Source: Candidatus Treponema excrementipullorum (GTDB taxonomy: Bacteria; Spirochaetota; Spirochaetia; Treponematales; Treponemataceae). Taken from it: a DNA stretch of 19,694 nucleotides. Below the pieces are notes generated by a model, which saw only the letters and a program-made list of their open reading frames with translations, did not search any database and was not told the origin of the DNA. The first letter of the stretch is position 1, and each line of letters opens with the position of its first letter. The stretch covers positions 1-19,694 of the forward strand of contig JAHLFV010000072.1 in the NCBI GenBank assembly GCA_018883625.1, given 5' to 3'. Made by a program: the position numbers and the translations under genes. Below, in pieces: positions 1-7,817 of the stretch.

Positions 1-267
1 ACGGATTTGTTCAGAGTTTTTGTGCACATGTTTGGGGCAAGGAGTGCCGGTATACGGGCTACATTCCTTGTTGATGACAAACCGGGATTGCTAGCTAGAG
101 TTTCTAAAGATATTGCAGATAAAAACGGGAATATTGTTTCTCTTGTAACTACTGATGGCGATGACTTAACTAAACGAAGGTGTACCATTAAAGTCTCGGG
201 AATTGTAAAAAAAGATATGGAAGAAATTCTGAACGACGCGCAGGCGGAAATAGAAGATATCAGATAA
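1..267 (+). CDS. ACT-domain protein, C-terminal part (likely AcuB-like CBS-ACT protein)
   Basis: The reading frame is open from the first base, so this is the C-terminal end of a gene that begins outside the window. About 88 residues are visible. After a short linker they form one ACT domain: the segment RATFLVDDKPGLLARVSKDI is the usual first strand, loop with Gly-Leu and first helix, followed by GNIVSLVTT for the second strand. ACT domains bind small ligands, often amino acids. The linker before the domain resembles the junction in AcuB-like proteins, where two CBS domains precede the ACT domain; that part lies outside the window, so the CBS assignment is inference. The TTG at base 7 is unlikely to be a start because it would leave a bare ACT domain without a ribosome binding site. 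A strong terminator follows seven bases after the stop. Confidence 0.7.
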   Translation, partial: TDLFRVFVHMFGARSAGIRATFLVDDKPGLLARVSKDIADKNGNIVSLVTTDGDDLTKRRCTIKVSGIVKKDMEEILNDAQAEIEDIR

Positions 268-273
268 ACAGAT

Positions 274-311
274 AGCAGTTTACATTTTATGTGTAAACTG
301 CTGTTTTTTTT
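274..311 (+). terminator. Intrinsic terminator after the ACT-domain gene
   Basis: A perfect 11-bp inverted repeat (AGCAGTTTACA at 274-284 and TGTAAACTGCT at 292-302) with a 7-base loop is followed by a run of eight T. It isolates the preceding gene from the diguanylate cyclase. Confidence 0.9.
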
Positions 312-320
312 ATATTTTGG

Positions 321-344
321 TGTTATACTATAAGTAGATAGAAT
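321..344 (+). promoter_or_regulatory. Promoter of the diguanylate cyclase gene (two possible -10 boxes)
   Basis: TGTTATACT at 321-329 is an extended -10 (TG, one base, TATACT), which predicts a start of transcription near 336. A second possible -10, TAGAAT at 339-344, ends eight bases before the ATG at 353 and has TTGGTG at 317-322 as a weak -35. Which is used cannot be decided by eye. The first gives a leader of about 16 bases and the second an almost leaderless mRNA. Confidence 0.5.
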
Positions 345-352
345 ATCTACTT
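332..352. repeat. Perfect 9-bp inverted repeat before the diguanylate cyclase start
   Basis: AAGTAGATA (332-340) and TATCTACTT (344-352) are exact reverse complements separated by GAA. The repeat ends on the base before ATG 353 and overlaps the predicted transcription start. It could be an operator or, if transcribed, a hairpin that hides the start codon region. The function is inferred only from position. Confidence 0.6.
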
Positions 353-2068
353 ATGAGAGACGTTATGGAAGAAGTTGCTTACGGTATTATCAATTTTTAT
401 AGCTCTTTCTTTGGGTTGTTAGTTTTTTCATTGTTGTTTACGCTATCTGCTTTTTATTTTGTTAAACAGTTTTTGAAAAATTTCAATACGAATATTATTT
501 ATCCCTGTATTTTTGGCTGTATTAACGGATATACGGCTATACTAATGGAAACAAATATGGATGGAAGTTTTCCCTATTTGATAATAGTATTGGTTCCGAT
601 TTTTGTTACTTTAGAGATAATGATAGTTTCCAGAAATTCTTTAAAGGTAAGTATATTTGTACTGGGAGGATTTTTAATCAATTTCGGTACGATTTATACC
701 ATCTCTGTGGCAATTATAGGATATTTTTACAATATAAAAACTTTTGTGACAACCAGTGTAAAACTGAACATTTTACAGTTTTCCATGGCATTGACTCTAG
801 CGGCAATAGTTCTTGTTATATTGTCTTATAAAATGCCGGTGAAAGAATTGTCTAGTTTGCTGTATAAAAAAGGTAAACTGAAAATTCTGATAACCTACAT
901 GTATGTTATAGCCTTTGCATTAGTGGTGTCTTCCTTCCTCTATTCTCCCCTTATAGGACAAAGAGGGATGAGTCTGCAATTGACTAAGATATTTTATCTC
1001 GAAATCATACTGAAAGATGCAGTGATGTTAGCAGGTTCATATATTATCGTTTTATTCAAGTGTAAGGAAGAAAAAATTGTATTGGAAAAAGAACTTGTTC
1101 ACAGCGAATTGAATAGAGAGAAGGGGTTCAGGAACAGTACACAAAAAAATAGCTTGTTGAGTTATTCTTATAATGCTACGCGAAATGTTCTTGAAAACAC
1201 TGACGGTTTTTTTGATAGGTTTATCACCGATAACGAAAAAATAAGTTACACTGATTTAATTTTTATGTTGATTGAAAAAATGGTATACCCAGAAGATGTC
1301 GATAGACTCAAGGAAAGTCTCGTTATTGGAGTAGATCAGGAATTTGCAACAGAGAGACAGTCTTCTAATCTTTTCAGGGTTTCAAAGTCGGCATGTGTGT
1401 GGCTTTTTAAGGATTATCCTAAAATTGCAGATATAAAAAAAATCGACTCGGAATGGATATGGTTGGAATCAAAAAATACTTTTGTTGTGGATCCTGTGAC
1501 AGGAGACTTAATAGTCTATGTTGACTTAATAAACGTAAATGACGAAATCGAAAAACAGCAATCCTTAATAGAATTGGCTTCCATAGACGGTCTTACCGGA
1601 TTATATAATAAAATAACAGCAGAGAAGACAATAAAAAATTATCTTGAAAAAGAAAATCATGACGGTAGTTTATTCATAATTGATATGGATAATTTTAAAT
1701 CGGTAAATGATAATTTAGGTCATCCTATAGGAGATGTGTTATTAAAAGATGCAGCCCAGTTGATTAAATCCGTATTTAGACATCACGATCTAGTGTCTCG
1801 GATGGGAGGGGATGAATTTTGTGTTTTTGCTTTTGACTTAATTTCCGAGGATCTAATGAAAAAGAAGGCAGAAGAGTTGGTACAAAAGGGGCAGTTTCAT
1901 TTTAAATCTCCTACGGGCAATCCTATATATGTTACCTTCAGTGTGGGGGGAGCCTGTACTACAGAAACCGGACGGTCTTACAAAGATGTATATGCTATGG
2001 CAGATAAGGCGTTGTATGAAGCAAAACGGGCCGGAAAAAATTGTTCTAGGATATTCCGAAAAGAGTAG
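353..2068 (+). CDS. Membrane diguanylate cyclase (7 TM, PAS-like region, GGDEF)
   Basis: This inner-membrane protein of 571 residues should make cyclic di-GMP from two GTP. About seven hydrophobic segments occupy residues 15-37, 45-63, 73-93, 99-125, 139-159, 176-197 and 212-234. A cytoplasmic PAS-like region covers roughly 285-398, ending in the common GGDEF linker. The GGDEF domain begins at D412-GLTGLYN, has an intact GGDEF at 485-489 and an RHHD inhibitory site at 476-479 with the usual five-residue spacing. It should therefore be catalytically active and product-inhibited. No EAL or HD-GYP domain is present. The membrane part presumably senses a signal, but I do not recognise its family. 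There is no good Shine-Dalgarno before ATG 353. ATG 365 has GAGAGA five bases ahead of it and is a possible alternative start that would remove four residues. Confidence 0.92.
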   Translation: MRDVMEEVAYGIINFYSSFFGLLVFSLLFTLSAFYFVKQFLKNFNTNIIYPCIFGCINGYTAILMETNMDGSFPYLIIVLVPIFVTLEIMIVSRNSLKVSIFVLGGFLINFGTIYTISVAIIGYFYNIKTFVTTSVKLNILQFSMALTLAAIVLVILSYKMPVKELSSLLYKKGKLKILITYMYVIAFALVVSSFLYSPLIGQRGMSLQLTKIFYLEIILKDAVMLAGSYIIVLFKCKEEKIVLEKELVHSELNREKGFRNSTQKNSLLSYSYNATRNVLENTDGFFDRFITDNEKISYTDLIFMLIEKMVYPEDVDRLKESLVIGVDQEFATERQSSNLFRVSKSACVWLFKDYPKIADIKKIDSEWIWLESKNTFVVDPVTGDLIVYVDLINVNDEIEKQQSLIELASIDGLTGLYNKITAEKTIKNYLEKENHDGSLFIIDMDNFKSVNDNLGHPIGDVLLKDAAQLIKSVFRHHDLVSRMGGDEFCVFAFDLISEDLMKKKAEELVQKGQFHFKSPTGNPIYVTFSVGGACTTETGRSYKDVYAMADKALYEAKRAGKNCSRIFRKE

Positions 2069-2098
2069 GTAGGGTAAAAAACCTTACTTGATTTTTTG
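2069..2098 (+). terminator. Weak terminator-like hairpin after the diguanylate cyclase
   Basis: GTAGGGT (2069-2075) can pair with ACCTTAC (2081-2087), with one G-U pair and a 5-base A loop, followed by TTGATTTTTT. The stem is short, so termination is probably partial. Confidence 0.4.
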
Positions 2099-2120
2099 AT
2101 TTATGACATTATATTATAAT
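2088..2120 (+). promoter_or_regulatory. Promoter directly abutting the 2125 gene (leaderless arrangement)
   Basis: TTGATT (2088-2093) and TATTAT (2112-2117) are separated by 18 bases, and TATTAT ends exactly seven bases before ATG 2125. A consensus TATAAT at 2115-2120 overlaps it. Either choice puts the transcription start at or just after the start codon, and no Shine-Dalgarno is present. Confidence 0.55.
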
Positions 2121-2124
2121 TACA

Positions 2125-3636
2125 ATGGATCAAGTTATAGAAAGTCTTTTATTAAGTTATATCACTGCACAGCTAGAAGAGTTTACTACTGATGATGTGG
2201 TAGCCTATGCAAAAAAATGTTTAAAAAACTCAGGGATACCTGTATTAAGATCTGAAATAGAAAATTTTTTGCAGACTAACGGTAGTGTCTTTCAAATGGG
2301 AGAAAATACCTACATCAGCAGGGGTGCTGTTTTCACGAATGTATTCTTTAACATAAAGTTATCTGCAAGAGAAATTGCCGGAAAATATTTGATTCATGGT
2401 CACCGATGTATGCCATTTGTCCGTCCCGATATTAGTTGCGGTAGAATCGATTTTAAATATAAGGGTAAGTTGTTGTCTCACAAGATCGTTACATTACCGG
2501 TGAATGAAGCTGTAGATTATTTTTTTCTTTACGGAGAAGAGTATGCGTTGCAAATCATTTTGTCTGACCCTGCCAATGAGAATAACGGTATGAGTCAGGA
2601 AGATACTTCGATCCAAAATGTCAATCTTATGGCAACTGATTTAAGTCCACTGTTTGAGGATGTTACTATTAAAAAAAGTGATTATCTGCAAGGAACTATT
2701 TCAAATTGGTCTTTGTCTTTTGTGGATTTATATCCATTGGTAAACAAAAAGGAAAATCCCTTTCGGAAAAATGCAAAAGATACAGAACGGGAAATATGGT
2801 TTTCTGATTTTGAAAAGGCTTTAATTAAATCTTTTACTGAACAGGGACCTTGCGGATCCATTGAAGAACAATTGGCATTAACGTATTTTGAAAATCCTCA
2901 TACGCTATATAAAAAATATGCAGGAAGTATTGAAGAAGCTATTCTGCGATCTAAAGTCATTGGAATTGAATCTTATGGAGTAGAAACCCGTTTGTGGAAG
3001 AAAAATCAAGATATTCCTGCCGTTGGTCCTTGGATGTTTGGACAGGAAGAAAATACTGTTATTCCCGAAAAATCAAAAAAGACTCCGATAAGAGAAAGCG
3101 TTCCCTTTGTTTTACCTCGGATAGTTTTAGATTCTTGGATTACAGACGGACTTTTCAATAAAAAAGATAATGAAGAGGAAATACTGAACTTTATAGAAAC
3201 AGATTGGGATATTACTTCCGGTATAAAACGGAGAGAGGTGCAGGGCTTTATTCGGGGCAGAAGACTCGCTTTGGAGGCTCGGTATAATTGGTTTGCAGAC
3301 TTTGAACGAGGGAATATTCGGAAAGCATTGCTTGATCTGTATATGAAAGAATTTCATTTGGTAAAAGACTTAGAGATAGCCGACGCTCAGTTAGATTTTT
3401 TTCCGCAACATTCATTGGTGGTCTTAACTCAGTTATTATCCCATACTCAATATATGCTTGAAGCTTTACTGTATCAGGAGCACATTTCTCAGGAAGATTT
3501 AAAAACTATTCAGTTGTCTATAGAGGGAATGCAATATAACTTTGATGAAGTTGAAACGGAATTGCGACTTGCTCTGAAAAAATTTGAAAAAAAACGATTT
3601 GTAGTAATAAATTCCCACAATAAGGAGAAAAAATGA
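2125..3636 (+). CDS. Conserved-looking hypothetical protein, 503 aa
   Basis: I do not recognise this family. It is a soluble, charged protein without a signal peptide or membrane helix. The first 70 residues look like a small helical domain with a turn (an SEIENFLQTNGSVFQMGENT segment followed by a beta-like YISRGAVF) and may be a winged-helix fold, but that is inference. The middle (about 75-150) is predicted mixed alpha/beta. The C-terminal quarter is rich in helices (LALEARYNWFADFERG, then an acidic amphipathic stretch near the end). It overlaps the following EIIA gene by four bases (ATGA), so the two products are likely made together and may act in one regulatory pathway. The start at 2125 has no ribosome binding site, but a promoter stands right against it, which suggests a leaderless mRNA. 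The next ATG is 57 codons downstream. Confidence 0.75.
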   Translation: MDQVIESLLLSYITAQLEEFTTDDVVAYAKKCLKNSGIPVLRSEIENFLQTNGSVFQMGENTYISRGAVFTNVFFNIKLSAREIAGKYLIHGHRCMPFVRPDISCGRIDFKYKGKLLSHKIVTLPVNEAVDYFFLYGEEYALQIILSDPANENNGMSQEDTSIQNVNLMATDLSPLFEDVTIKKSDYLQGTISNWSLSFVDLYPLVNKKENPFRKNAKDTEREIWFSDFEKALIKSFTEQGPCGSIEEQLALTYFENPHTLYKKYAGSIEEAILRSKVIGIESYGVETRLWKKNQDIPAVGPWMFGQEENTVIPEKSKKTPIRESVPFVLPRIVLDSWITDGLFNKKDNEEEILNFIETDWDITSGIKRREVQGFIRGRRLALEARYNWFADFERGNIRKALLDLYMKEFHLVKDLEIADAQLDFFPQHSLVVLTQLLSHTQYMLEALLYQEHISQEDLKTIQLSIEGMQYNFDEVETELRLALKKFEKKRFVVINSHNKEKK

Positions 3637-4085
3637 AATCTAATTTAATAAGTTCACTGATAGAAAAAGGTAAAATAATATATGATGTACCGGGAAAAAC
3701 CGTACAAGAAGTGTATCGTCACGTATGTGATGCAATTGAATTCCCGGAGAATTTATCGGCAGACCAAGTATACGAAGCATTGATACTTCGTGAAGACCTT
3801 TTAAGCACAGCAGTGGGAAACGGTATTGCTCTGCCTCATCCCCGAAAATCAATTTTGAGAGAAGAAGAATCTGAAAGAATTTATATTTTTTTTGTAAAAG
3901 ACCCCTTGGATATGGGAAGCCCTGATGGTAGTCTTGTTTCTGTATTTTTTCTGTTGCTGACAAAAAATCGGAGTACTCATTTGGAAATATTATCTTCAAT
4001 AGCGAAAATGACACAACTACCTGAAATACGGGAAAAGTTAATAAACACAAAATCAGATAAAGATATTATAGCTTTGTTTCAATAA
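3633..4085 (+). CDS. ptsN: PTS EIIA, fructose/nitrogen-regulatory family (PtsN-like)
   Basis: This 150-residue protein is one complete EIIA domain of the fructose/mannitol/PtsN type. Phosphorylation is expected on H69 within GIALPHPR, and H116 in STHLEIL matches the second conserved active-site histidine. The length is that of a stand-alone EIIA with no fused EIIB or EIIC, as in regulatory PtsN proteins that receive phosphate from HPr. No transporter subunits are nearby, so a regulatory rather than sugar-uptake role is likely. The start is firm: AAGGAG lies five bases upstream inside the end of the preceding gene, and the ATG overlaps that gene's TGA. The coupling suggests a functional link with the unknown 503-residue protein. 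No clear terminator follows. Confidence 0.85.
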   Translation: MKSNLISSLIEKGKIIYDVPGKTVQEVYRHVCDAIEFPENLSADQVYEALILREDLLSTAVGNGIALPHPRKSILREEESERIYIFFVKDPLDMGSPDGSLVSVFFLLLTKNRSTHLEILSSIAKMTQLPEIREKLINTKSDKDIIALFQ

Positions 4086-4100
4086 TCAAATTGATAGTTA

Positions 4101-4129
4101 TTGATTTATGTATGTATAAACCATATAGT
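4101..4129 (+). promoter_or_regulatory. Probable promoter of the lipocalin gene
   Basis: TTGATT at 4101-4106 and TATAGT at 4124-4129 are separated by 17 bases. The predicted transcription start is near 4136, leaving a leader of about 30 bases that includes the GGAGG ribosome binding site at 4156-4160. An overlapping TTGATA/TATAAA pair (4091-4096, 4115-4120; 18-base spacing) is also possible. Confidence 0.5.
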
Positions 4130-4165
4130 ATACCGTAGGGATTGTATATAAATCTGGAGGTTGGT

Positions 4166-4705
4166 ATGAAAAACAGATTTTGTTTGTATGGTTGTATCGT
4201 AGCTCTTTTGACGATAGGGTTATGTTCCTGCGCTTCCATTCCTGAAGGAATAACACCTGTAGAAGATTTTAGTCTTGAATCATATTTGGGCACATGGTAC
4301 GAAATCGCCCGGTTTGATTTTAGATTTGAAAAAGATTTATCTCATGTTACAGCTACTTACTCACTAAATGAAGATGGAACTGTAAAAGTTGTTAATACAG
4401 GATATAATACAAAAAAGGATAAGTGGCAGGAAGCTTTGGGAAAAGCCCGTTTTCGTGGTGACAACACAGTGGGAGCATTGGAGGTATCATTTTTCGGTCC
4501 TTTTTATACCGGTTATAATGTGCTGAAAATTGACCAAGAATATACCACTGCCTTGGTGGGTGGTAAAAACTTTGATTACCTATGGATTTTATCCAGAGCG
4601 CCTGAAATTTCGGAAGAAGTAAAACAAGAGTATTTGGAGTATGCCCAAGCTTTAGGATACGATGTTTCAAATCTTGTTTGGGTTGAACAGGATTCTCTGC
4701 AATAG
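4166..4705 (+). CDS. Lipocalin-family lipoprotein (Blc-like)
   Basis: The protein has 179 residues from ATG 4166, which has GGAGG six bases upstream; an in-frame TTG at 4142 would put charged residues before the signal peptide and is rejected. Residues 1-21 form a lipoprotein signal peptide and C22 in LCSC is the likely lipidated cysteine, an unusual but spirochaete-compatible lipobox. Mature residues carry the bacterial lipocalin signature: GTWYEIARFDFRFEK near the start of the barrel, a central YN.L.ID.EY..ALVGG strand pair, and YLWILSRAPE at the end, followed by the C-terminal helix. Blc-type lipocalins bind fatty acids or lysophospholipids and sit on the outer or inner membrane. The gene appears to be a single transcription unit between ptsN and transketolase. 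Confidence 0.88.
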   Translation: MKNRFCLYGCIVALLTIGLCSCASIPEGITPVEDFSLESYLGTWYEIARFDFRFEKDLSHVTATYSLNEDGTVKVVNTGYNTKKDKWQEALGKARFRGDNTVGALEVSFFGPFYTGYNVLKIDQEYTTALVGGKNFDYLWILSRAPEISEEVKQEYLEYAQALGYDVSNLVWVEQDSLQ

Positions 4706-4801
4706 TCGGCGTGAAGGTATTACAGATTATGTGGTACCTTTACATTATTGTTACTTAAAACTGTAAAAATCAACATAAAGTACGTAGATTGAGGAGTAAG
4801 C

Positions 4802-6766
4802 ATGGACGTAAAATCTTTGGAGGCAGTTGCCCTCTCTATTCGCAGTTTGACTATGGATGCTATACAAAAAGCCAATTCCGGACATCCCGGTTTACCTTTG
4901 GGGTGTGCTGAGTTAGCTGCTGTTTTGTACGGCGAAATACTGAAGCATAATCCCCAAAACTCATCTTGGGTGGATAGAGACAGATTTATACTATCTGCCG
5001 GTCACGGATCCATGTTATTATATTCCATACTTCACCTTAGCGGTTACAAAGTATCTTTGGAAGATATACAGTCTTTCAGACAGGTGGGGTCTGCCTGCCC
5101 CGGTCATCCCGAATACGGTGATACGGACGGAGTGGAGTGTACCAGTGGGCCTTTGGGGCAGGGAATCGCTGTTGCTGTAGGTGAAGCTATTGCGGAAGCT
5201 ATGTTGGCTGCCCGTTTTAATACAGAAGAGTATACAGTTGTGGATCATTATACTTATTCTTTGGTGGGAGAAGGATGCTTAATGGAGGGTGTTTCTTCAG
5301 AGGCTTCCAGTTTAGCCGGACATCTAAAATTAGGCAAACTCGTTGTTTTTTATGACGAAAATAAAATTTCGATAGATGGTTCTACTGATATCACCTTTAC
5401 CGAAGATATTGCCGGTCGGTACAGAGCTTACGGATGGCAAGTGCTGTCCGGAGATATGTATGACATAGAGGGAATTTATCGATTGGTAGAGGAAGCCAAA
5501 AAGGACAAAGAGCATCCCACTTTGATTATGCTCAAATCCGTTATAGGTAAAGGAACACCTTACGCAGGTCTTTCCAAGGCACATGGTTCTCCGCTGGGGG
5601 AAGAAAATATAGCTTTGTCAAAGAAAAATCTTGGTTTGGATCCCGAAAAGAAATTTTACGTTTTGCCTGAAGCTTATAAGTATTTTGAAAACAAAGAAAA
5701 ACTCTTTGAAGAGTCAGAAAAAAAATGGAAACAAACTTTTGAAGCTTGGGCAAGGACTTATCCCGACAAAAAAAATCAGTGGGATGCAATGTTCAGTGGT
5801 GAAGGATGTGCTGTTGAACTTCCCCAATACGCCGTAGGTGATTCCGTAGCTACCAGATCTGCTTCCGGTAAGGTATTACCCAGTATTGCGAAAGCCTATC
5901 CGTGCTTGGTGGGAGGCTCTGCCGATTTGGAAGGTCCCAACTCTACTGCATTAAAGGATTATGGGGTATTTTCACCGGAAAACAGAGCCGGCAGAACTAT
6001 TCGTTTTGGAATTCGGGAATTTGCCATGGCTGCAATTTCTTCCGGAATCACTTTGCATGGTGGATTACGAGGTTTCTGCGCTACTTTTGCTGTTTTTGTA
6101 GATTATGCCAGAGCCGCTCTCCGTTTAGCCGCTTTGATGAAACTTCCGGTAATTTATATTTTGACTCACGATTCTATTTATGTGGGAGAGGATGGTCCTA
6201 CCCACCAGCCTATAGAAACACTTGCTTCTTTACGGGGAATTCCCGGTGTGCAGGTTTTGCGTCCGGGAGATGCCGAAGAAACAAATCTTGCTTGGACTAT
6301 GGCCATGGCTGCAAAAAATCACCCTGTGTGTTTGATGTTGAGCAGGCAAAATTTGACTGTGTACGAAAAAGAGGATGCAGATTGGAAACATACCATAGAA
6401 TGTGGCGGATACATTGTAAAACAGGGAGATATAAATCCTGACGTAACAATTCTAGCTACCGGGTCAGAAGTGAATTTAGCTTTGCAGGCTGCAAATCTTG
6501 TAAAAGACAAAAAAGTACGGGTCGTTTCTGTTATAGACAGAGAACTTTTCGCTTCTCAACCTAAGACGCTCCGGGATATGATCATCGGTTCCCCGGCAAA
6601 GGTGGTTGTAGCGGAAGCGGGGATAAAAATGGGCTGGGAAAGTTTTGTTACTGCTCAGGAAAATATTTTCTGCCTCAGTAGCTTTGGTACATCAGGGCCG
6701 GGAGGAAAGGTGGCAGAGCATTTTGGTTTTACTGCAGAAAAACTTGCAGAATTGATACAAAAGTAA
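4802..6766 (+). CDS. tkt: Transketolase
   Basis: This 654-residue protein is a full-length transketolase, the thiamine-diphosphate enzyme that moves two-carbon units in the non-oxidative pentose phosphate pathway. The N-terminal domain has SGHPGLPLG with H28, AGHGS with H68, GPLGQG, and the cofactor motif followed by DENKISIDG. The middle domain has the catalytic glutamate E406 in GIREFAM and H456 in THDSIYVGEDGPTHQPIE. The C-terminal domain ends normally. One oddity is that the diphosphate/metal motif reads VGEGCLMEG, with E157 where the family normally has the metal-binding Asp of GDG. A GAGGAG ribosome binding site precedes ATG 4802. I could not find a convincing promoter in 4706-4801, which holds only a short inverted repeat (4714-4740) without a T run. 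Confidence 0.97.
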   Translation: MDVKSLEAVALSIRSLTMDAIQKANSGHPGLPLGCAELAAVLYGEILKHNPQNSSWVDRDRFILSAGHGSMLLYSILHLSGYKVSLEDIQSFRQVGSACPGHPEYGDTDGVECTSGPLGQGIAVAVGEAIAEAMLAARFNTEEYTVVDHYTYSLVGEGCLMEGVSSEASSLAGHLKLGKLVVFYDENKISIDGSTDITFTEDIAGRYRAYGWQVLSGDMYDIEGIYRLVEEAKKDKEHPTLIMLKSVIGKGTPYAGLSKAHGSPLGEENIALSKKNLGLDPEKKFYVLPEAYKYFENKEKLFEESEKKWKQTFEAWARTYPDKKNQWDAMFSGEGCAVELPQYAVGDSVATRSASGKVLPSIAKAYPCLVGGSADLEGPNSTALKDYGVFSPENRAGRTIRFGIREFAMAAISSGITLHGGLRGFCATFAVFVDYARAALRLAALMKLPVIYILTHDSIYVGEDGPTHQPIETLASLRGIPGVQVLRPGDAEETNLAWTMAMAAKNHPVCLMLSRQNLTVYEKEDADWKHTIECGGYIVKQGDINPDVTILATGSEVNLALQAANLVKDKKVRVVSVIDRELFASQPKTLRDMIIGSPAKVVVAEAGIKMGWESFVTAQENIFCLSSFGTSGPGGKVAEHFGFTAEKLAELIQK

Positions 6767-6783
6767 TACACGAAATATGATAC

Positions 6784-6822
6784 AAAAAAAACGGTTGCCG
6801 TCATCATGGCAACCGTTTTTTT
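6784..6822. terminator. Bidirectional terminator between tkt and lgt
   Basis: ACGGTTGCC and GGCAACCGT form a nine-base perfect stem with an 8-base loop, flanked by eight A on the left and seven T on the right. It works on both strands and lies between the convergent tkt and lgt stop codons. Confidence 0.93.
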
Positions 6823-6823
6823 A

Positions 6824-7801
6824 TCAGTGCTTACTTACTTTCTTTGCATAGAACCAAGAGAAGAACATCAAAAGAAACCCACCCACAATCATCAACAGAC
6901 ACAGAATTTGTCCCGTGGAAATATTCAACAACGACGTATTAAAATAGGTGGGAGTTCCCGATACGGCTTCTATTCTGTAGCCAATATCGATGTCAGGTTC
7001 TCGGAAATATTCAATAATAAATCGGAATGTTCCGTATCCGATGGTGTAGATTGATGAAAGGAAACCCGGGAAAGGACTGTGTTTTCTCAAACTCCACAGA
7101 ATTATAAAGAGAACGATTCCTTCAAAAAATGCTTCATACAACTGACTGGGGTGACGGGGTAAATTTACTAATCGCTGTCCTTCCTGTATAACCATACCGG
7201 CTTCTTCTGCAATTTCCTGAACCCATGGGATGGAAACAGAAAAACTTTGGGCACCGGGGAACACCATTCCCCACGGAACTGTGGTGATACGGCCAAATAG
7301 CTCTCCGTTTAAGAAATTGCCCAATCGCCCGAAGGTATAACCCAGAGAAATTGCTATAACCATAGCATCTATCCATTGAAGAACAGGCCGCTTATGTTTT
7401 TTACACCAAAAAATCATTCCTAAAAGGCCACCGACAAATCCACCGTGGTAAGACATACCTGCCAAGCCGGTAAAATTACCGGCTTCATCAAAGGGCCAAA
7501 AAATCAACCATGGTTTTTTCCAGTACAAACCGGATGTATCATAAATTAAGGTTGAGAAAATTCTAGCCCCGATAAGCAAAAAAATTATGCCTGTAGCAAA
7601 AAAACCGAATAAATCATCTTCGTTAACAGTATAATCGGGAGTATTCAAAGCCCCTTCTTTTACCAGCTTTGACAAAACCAAAAAGGCTGTACCGAAAGCA
7701 AAGACATACATCAACCCATACCAACGTAATAATCCAAGAAAGGGTACTCCGGGGAAAATTTCCGGGTGGATCCAAGAAGGGTAATTGATATACAAAGGCA
7801 T
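6824..7801 (-). CDS. lgt: Prolipoprotein diacylglyceryl transferase
   Basis: This 325-residue inner-membrane enzyme moves a diacylglyceryl group from phosphatidylglycerol to the lipobox cysteine of prolipoproteins. About seven hydrophobic segments are visible. Diagnostic motifs are GMSYHGG with H119, the Lgt signature GRLGNFLNGELFGR with R159 and N162, and the RHPSQLYEA segment with R216. The C-terminal YGTFRFIIEYFREPD stretch is also typical. The start has AAAGGA eight bases upstream. It is the last gene of an operon, 16 bases after the MinD-like gene, and ends at the bidirectional terminator. It is longer than many homologues because of a loop near residues 85-110. It would act on lipoproteins such as the lipocalin encoded at 4166. 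Confidence 0.97.
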   Translation of the reverse strand: MPLYINYPSWIHPEIFPGVPFLGLLRWYGLMYVFAFGTAFLVLSKLVKEGALNTPDYTVNEDDLFGFFATGIIFLLIGARIFSTLIYDTSGLYWKKPWLIFWPFDEAGNFTGLAGMSYHGGFVGGLLGMIFWCKKHKRPVLQWIDAMVIAISLGYTFGRLGNFLNGELFGRITTVPWGMVFPGAQSFSVSIPWVQEIAEEAGMVIQEGQRLVNLPRHPSQLYEAFFEGIVLFIILWSLRKHSPFPGFLSSIYTIGYGTFRFIIEYFREPDIDIGYRIEAVSGTPTYFNTSLLNISTGQILCLLMIVGGFLLMFFSWFYAKKVSKH

Positions 7802-7817
7802 ACTAAATTCCTTTACT

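Noticed and set aside
4142..4165. TTG start for the lipocalin
   Set aside because: The GGAGG site would lie inside the gene, and ATG 4166 gives a proper lipoprotein signal peptide.
4714..4740. AAGGTA/TACCTT inverted repeat after the lipocalin as a terminator
   Set aside because: The loop is 15 bases long and no T run follows; it is recorded only as a possible weak structure.
5902..6441. 179-residue open frame inside transketolase on the same strand
   Set aside because: It is a shadow frame: its product is rich in Cys, Arg and Phe and the overlapping tkt frame is fully conserved.
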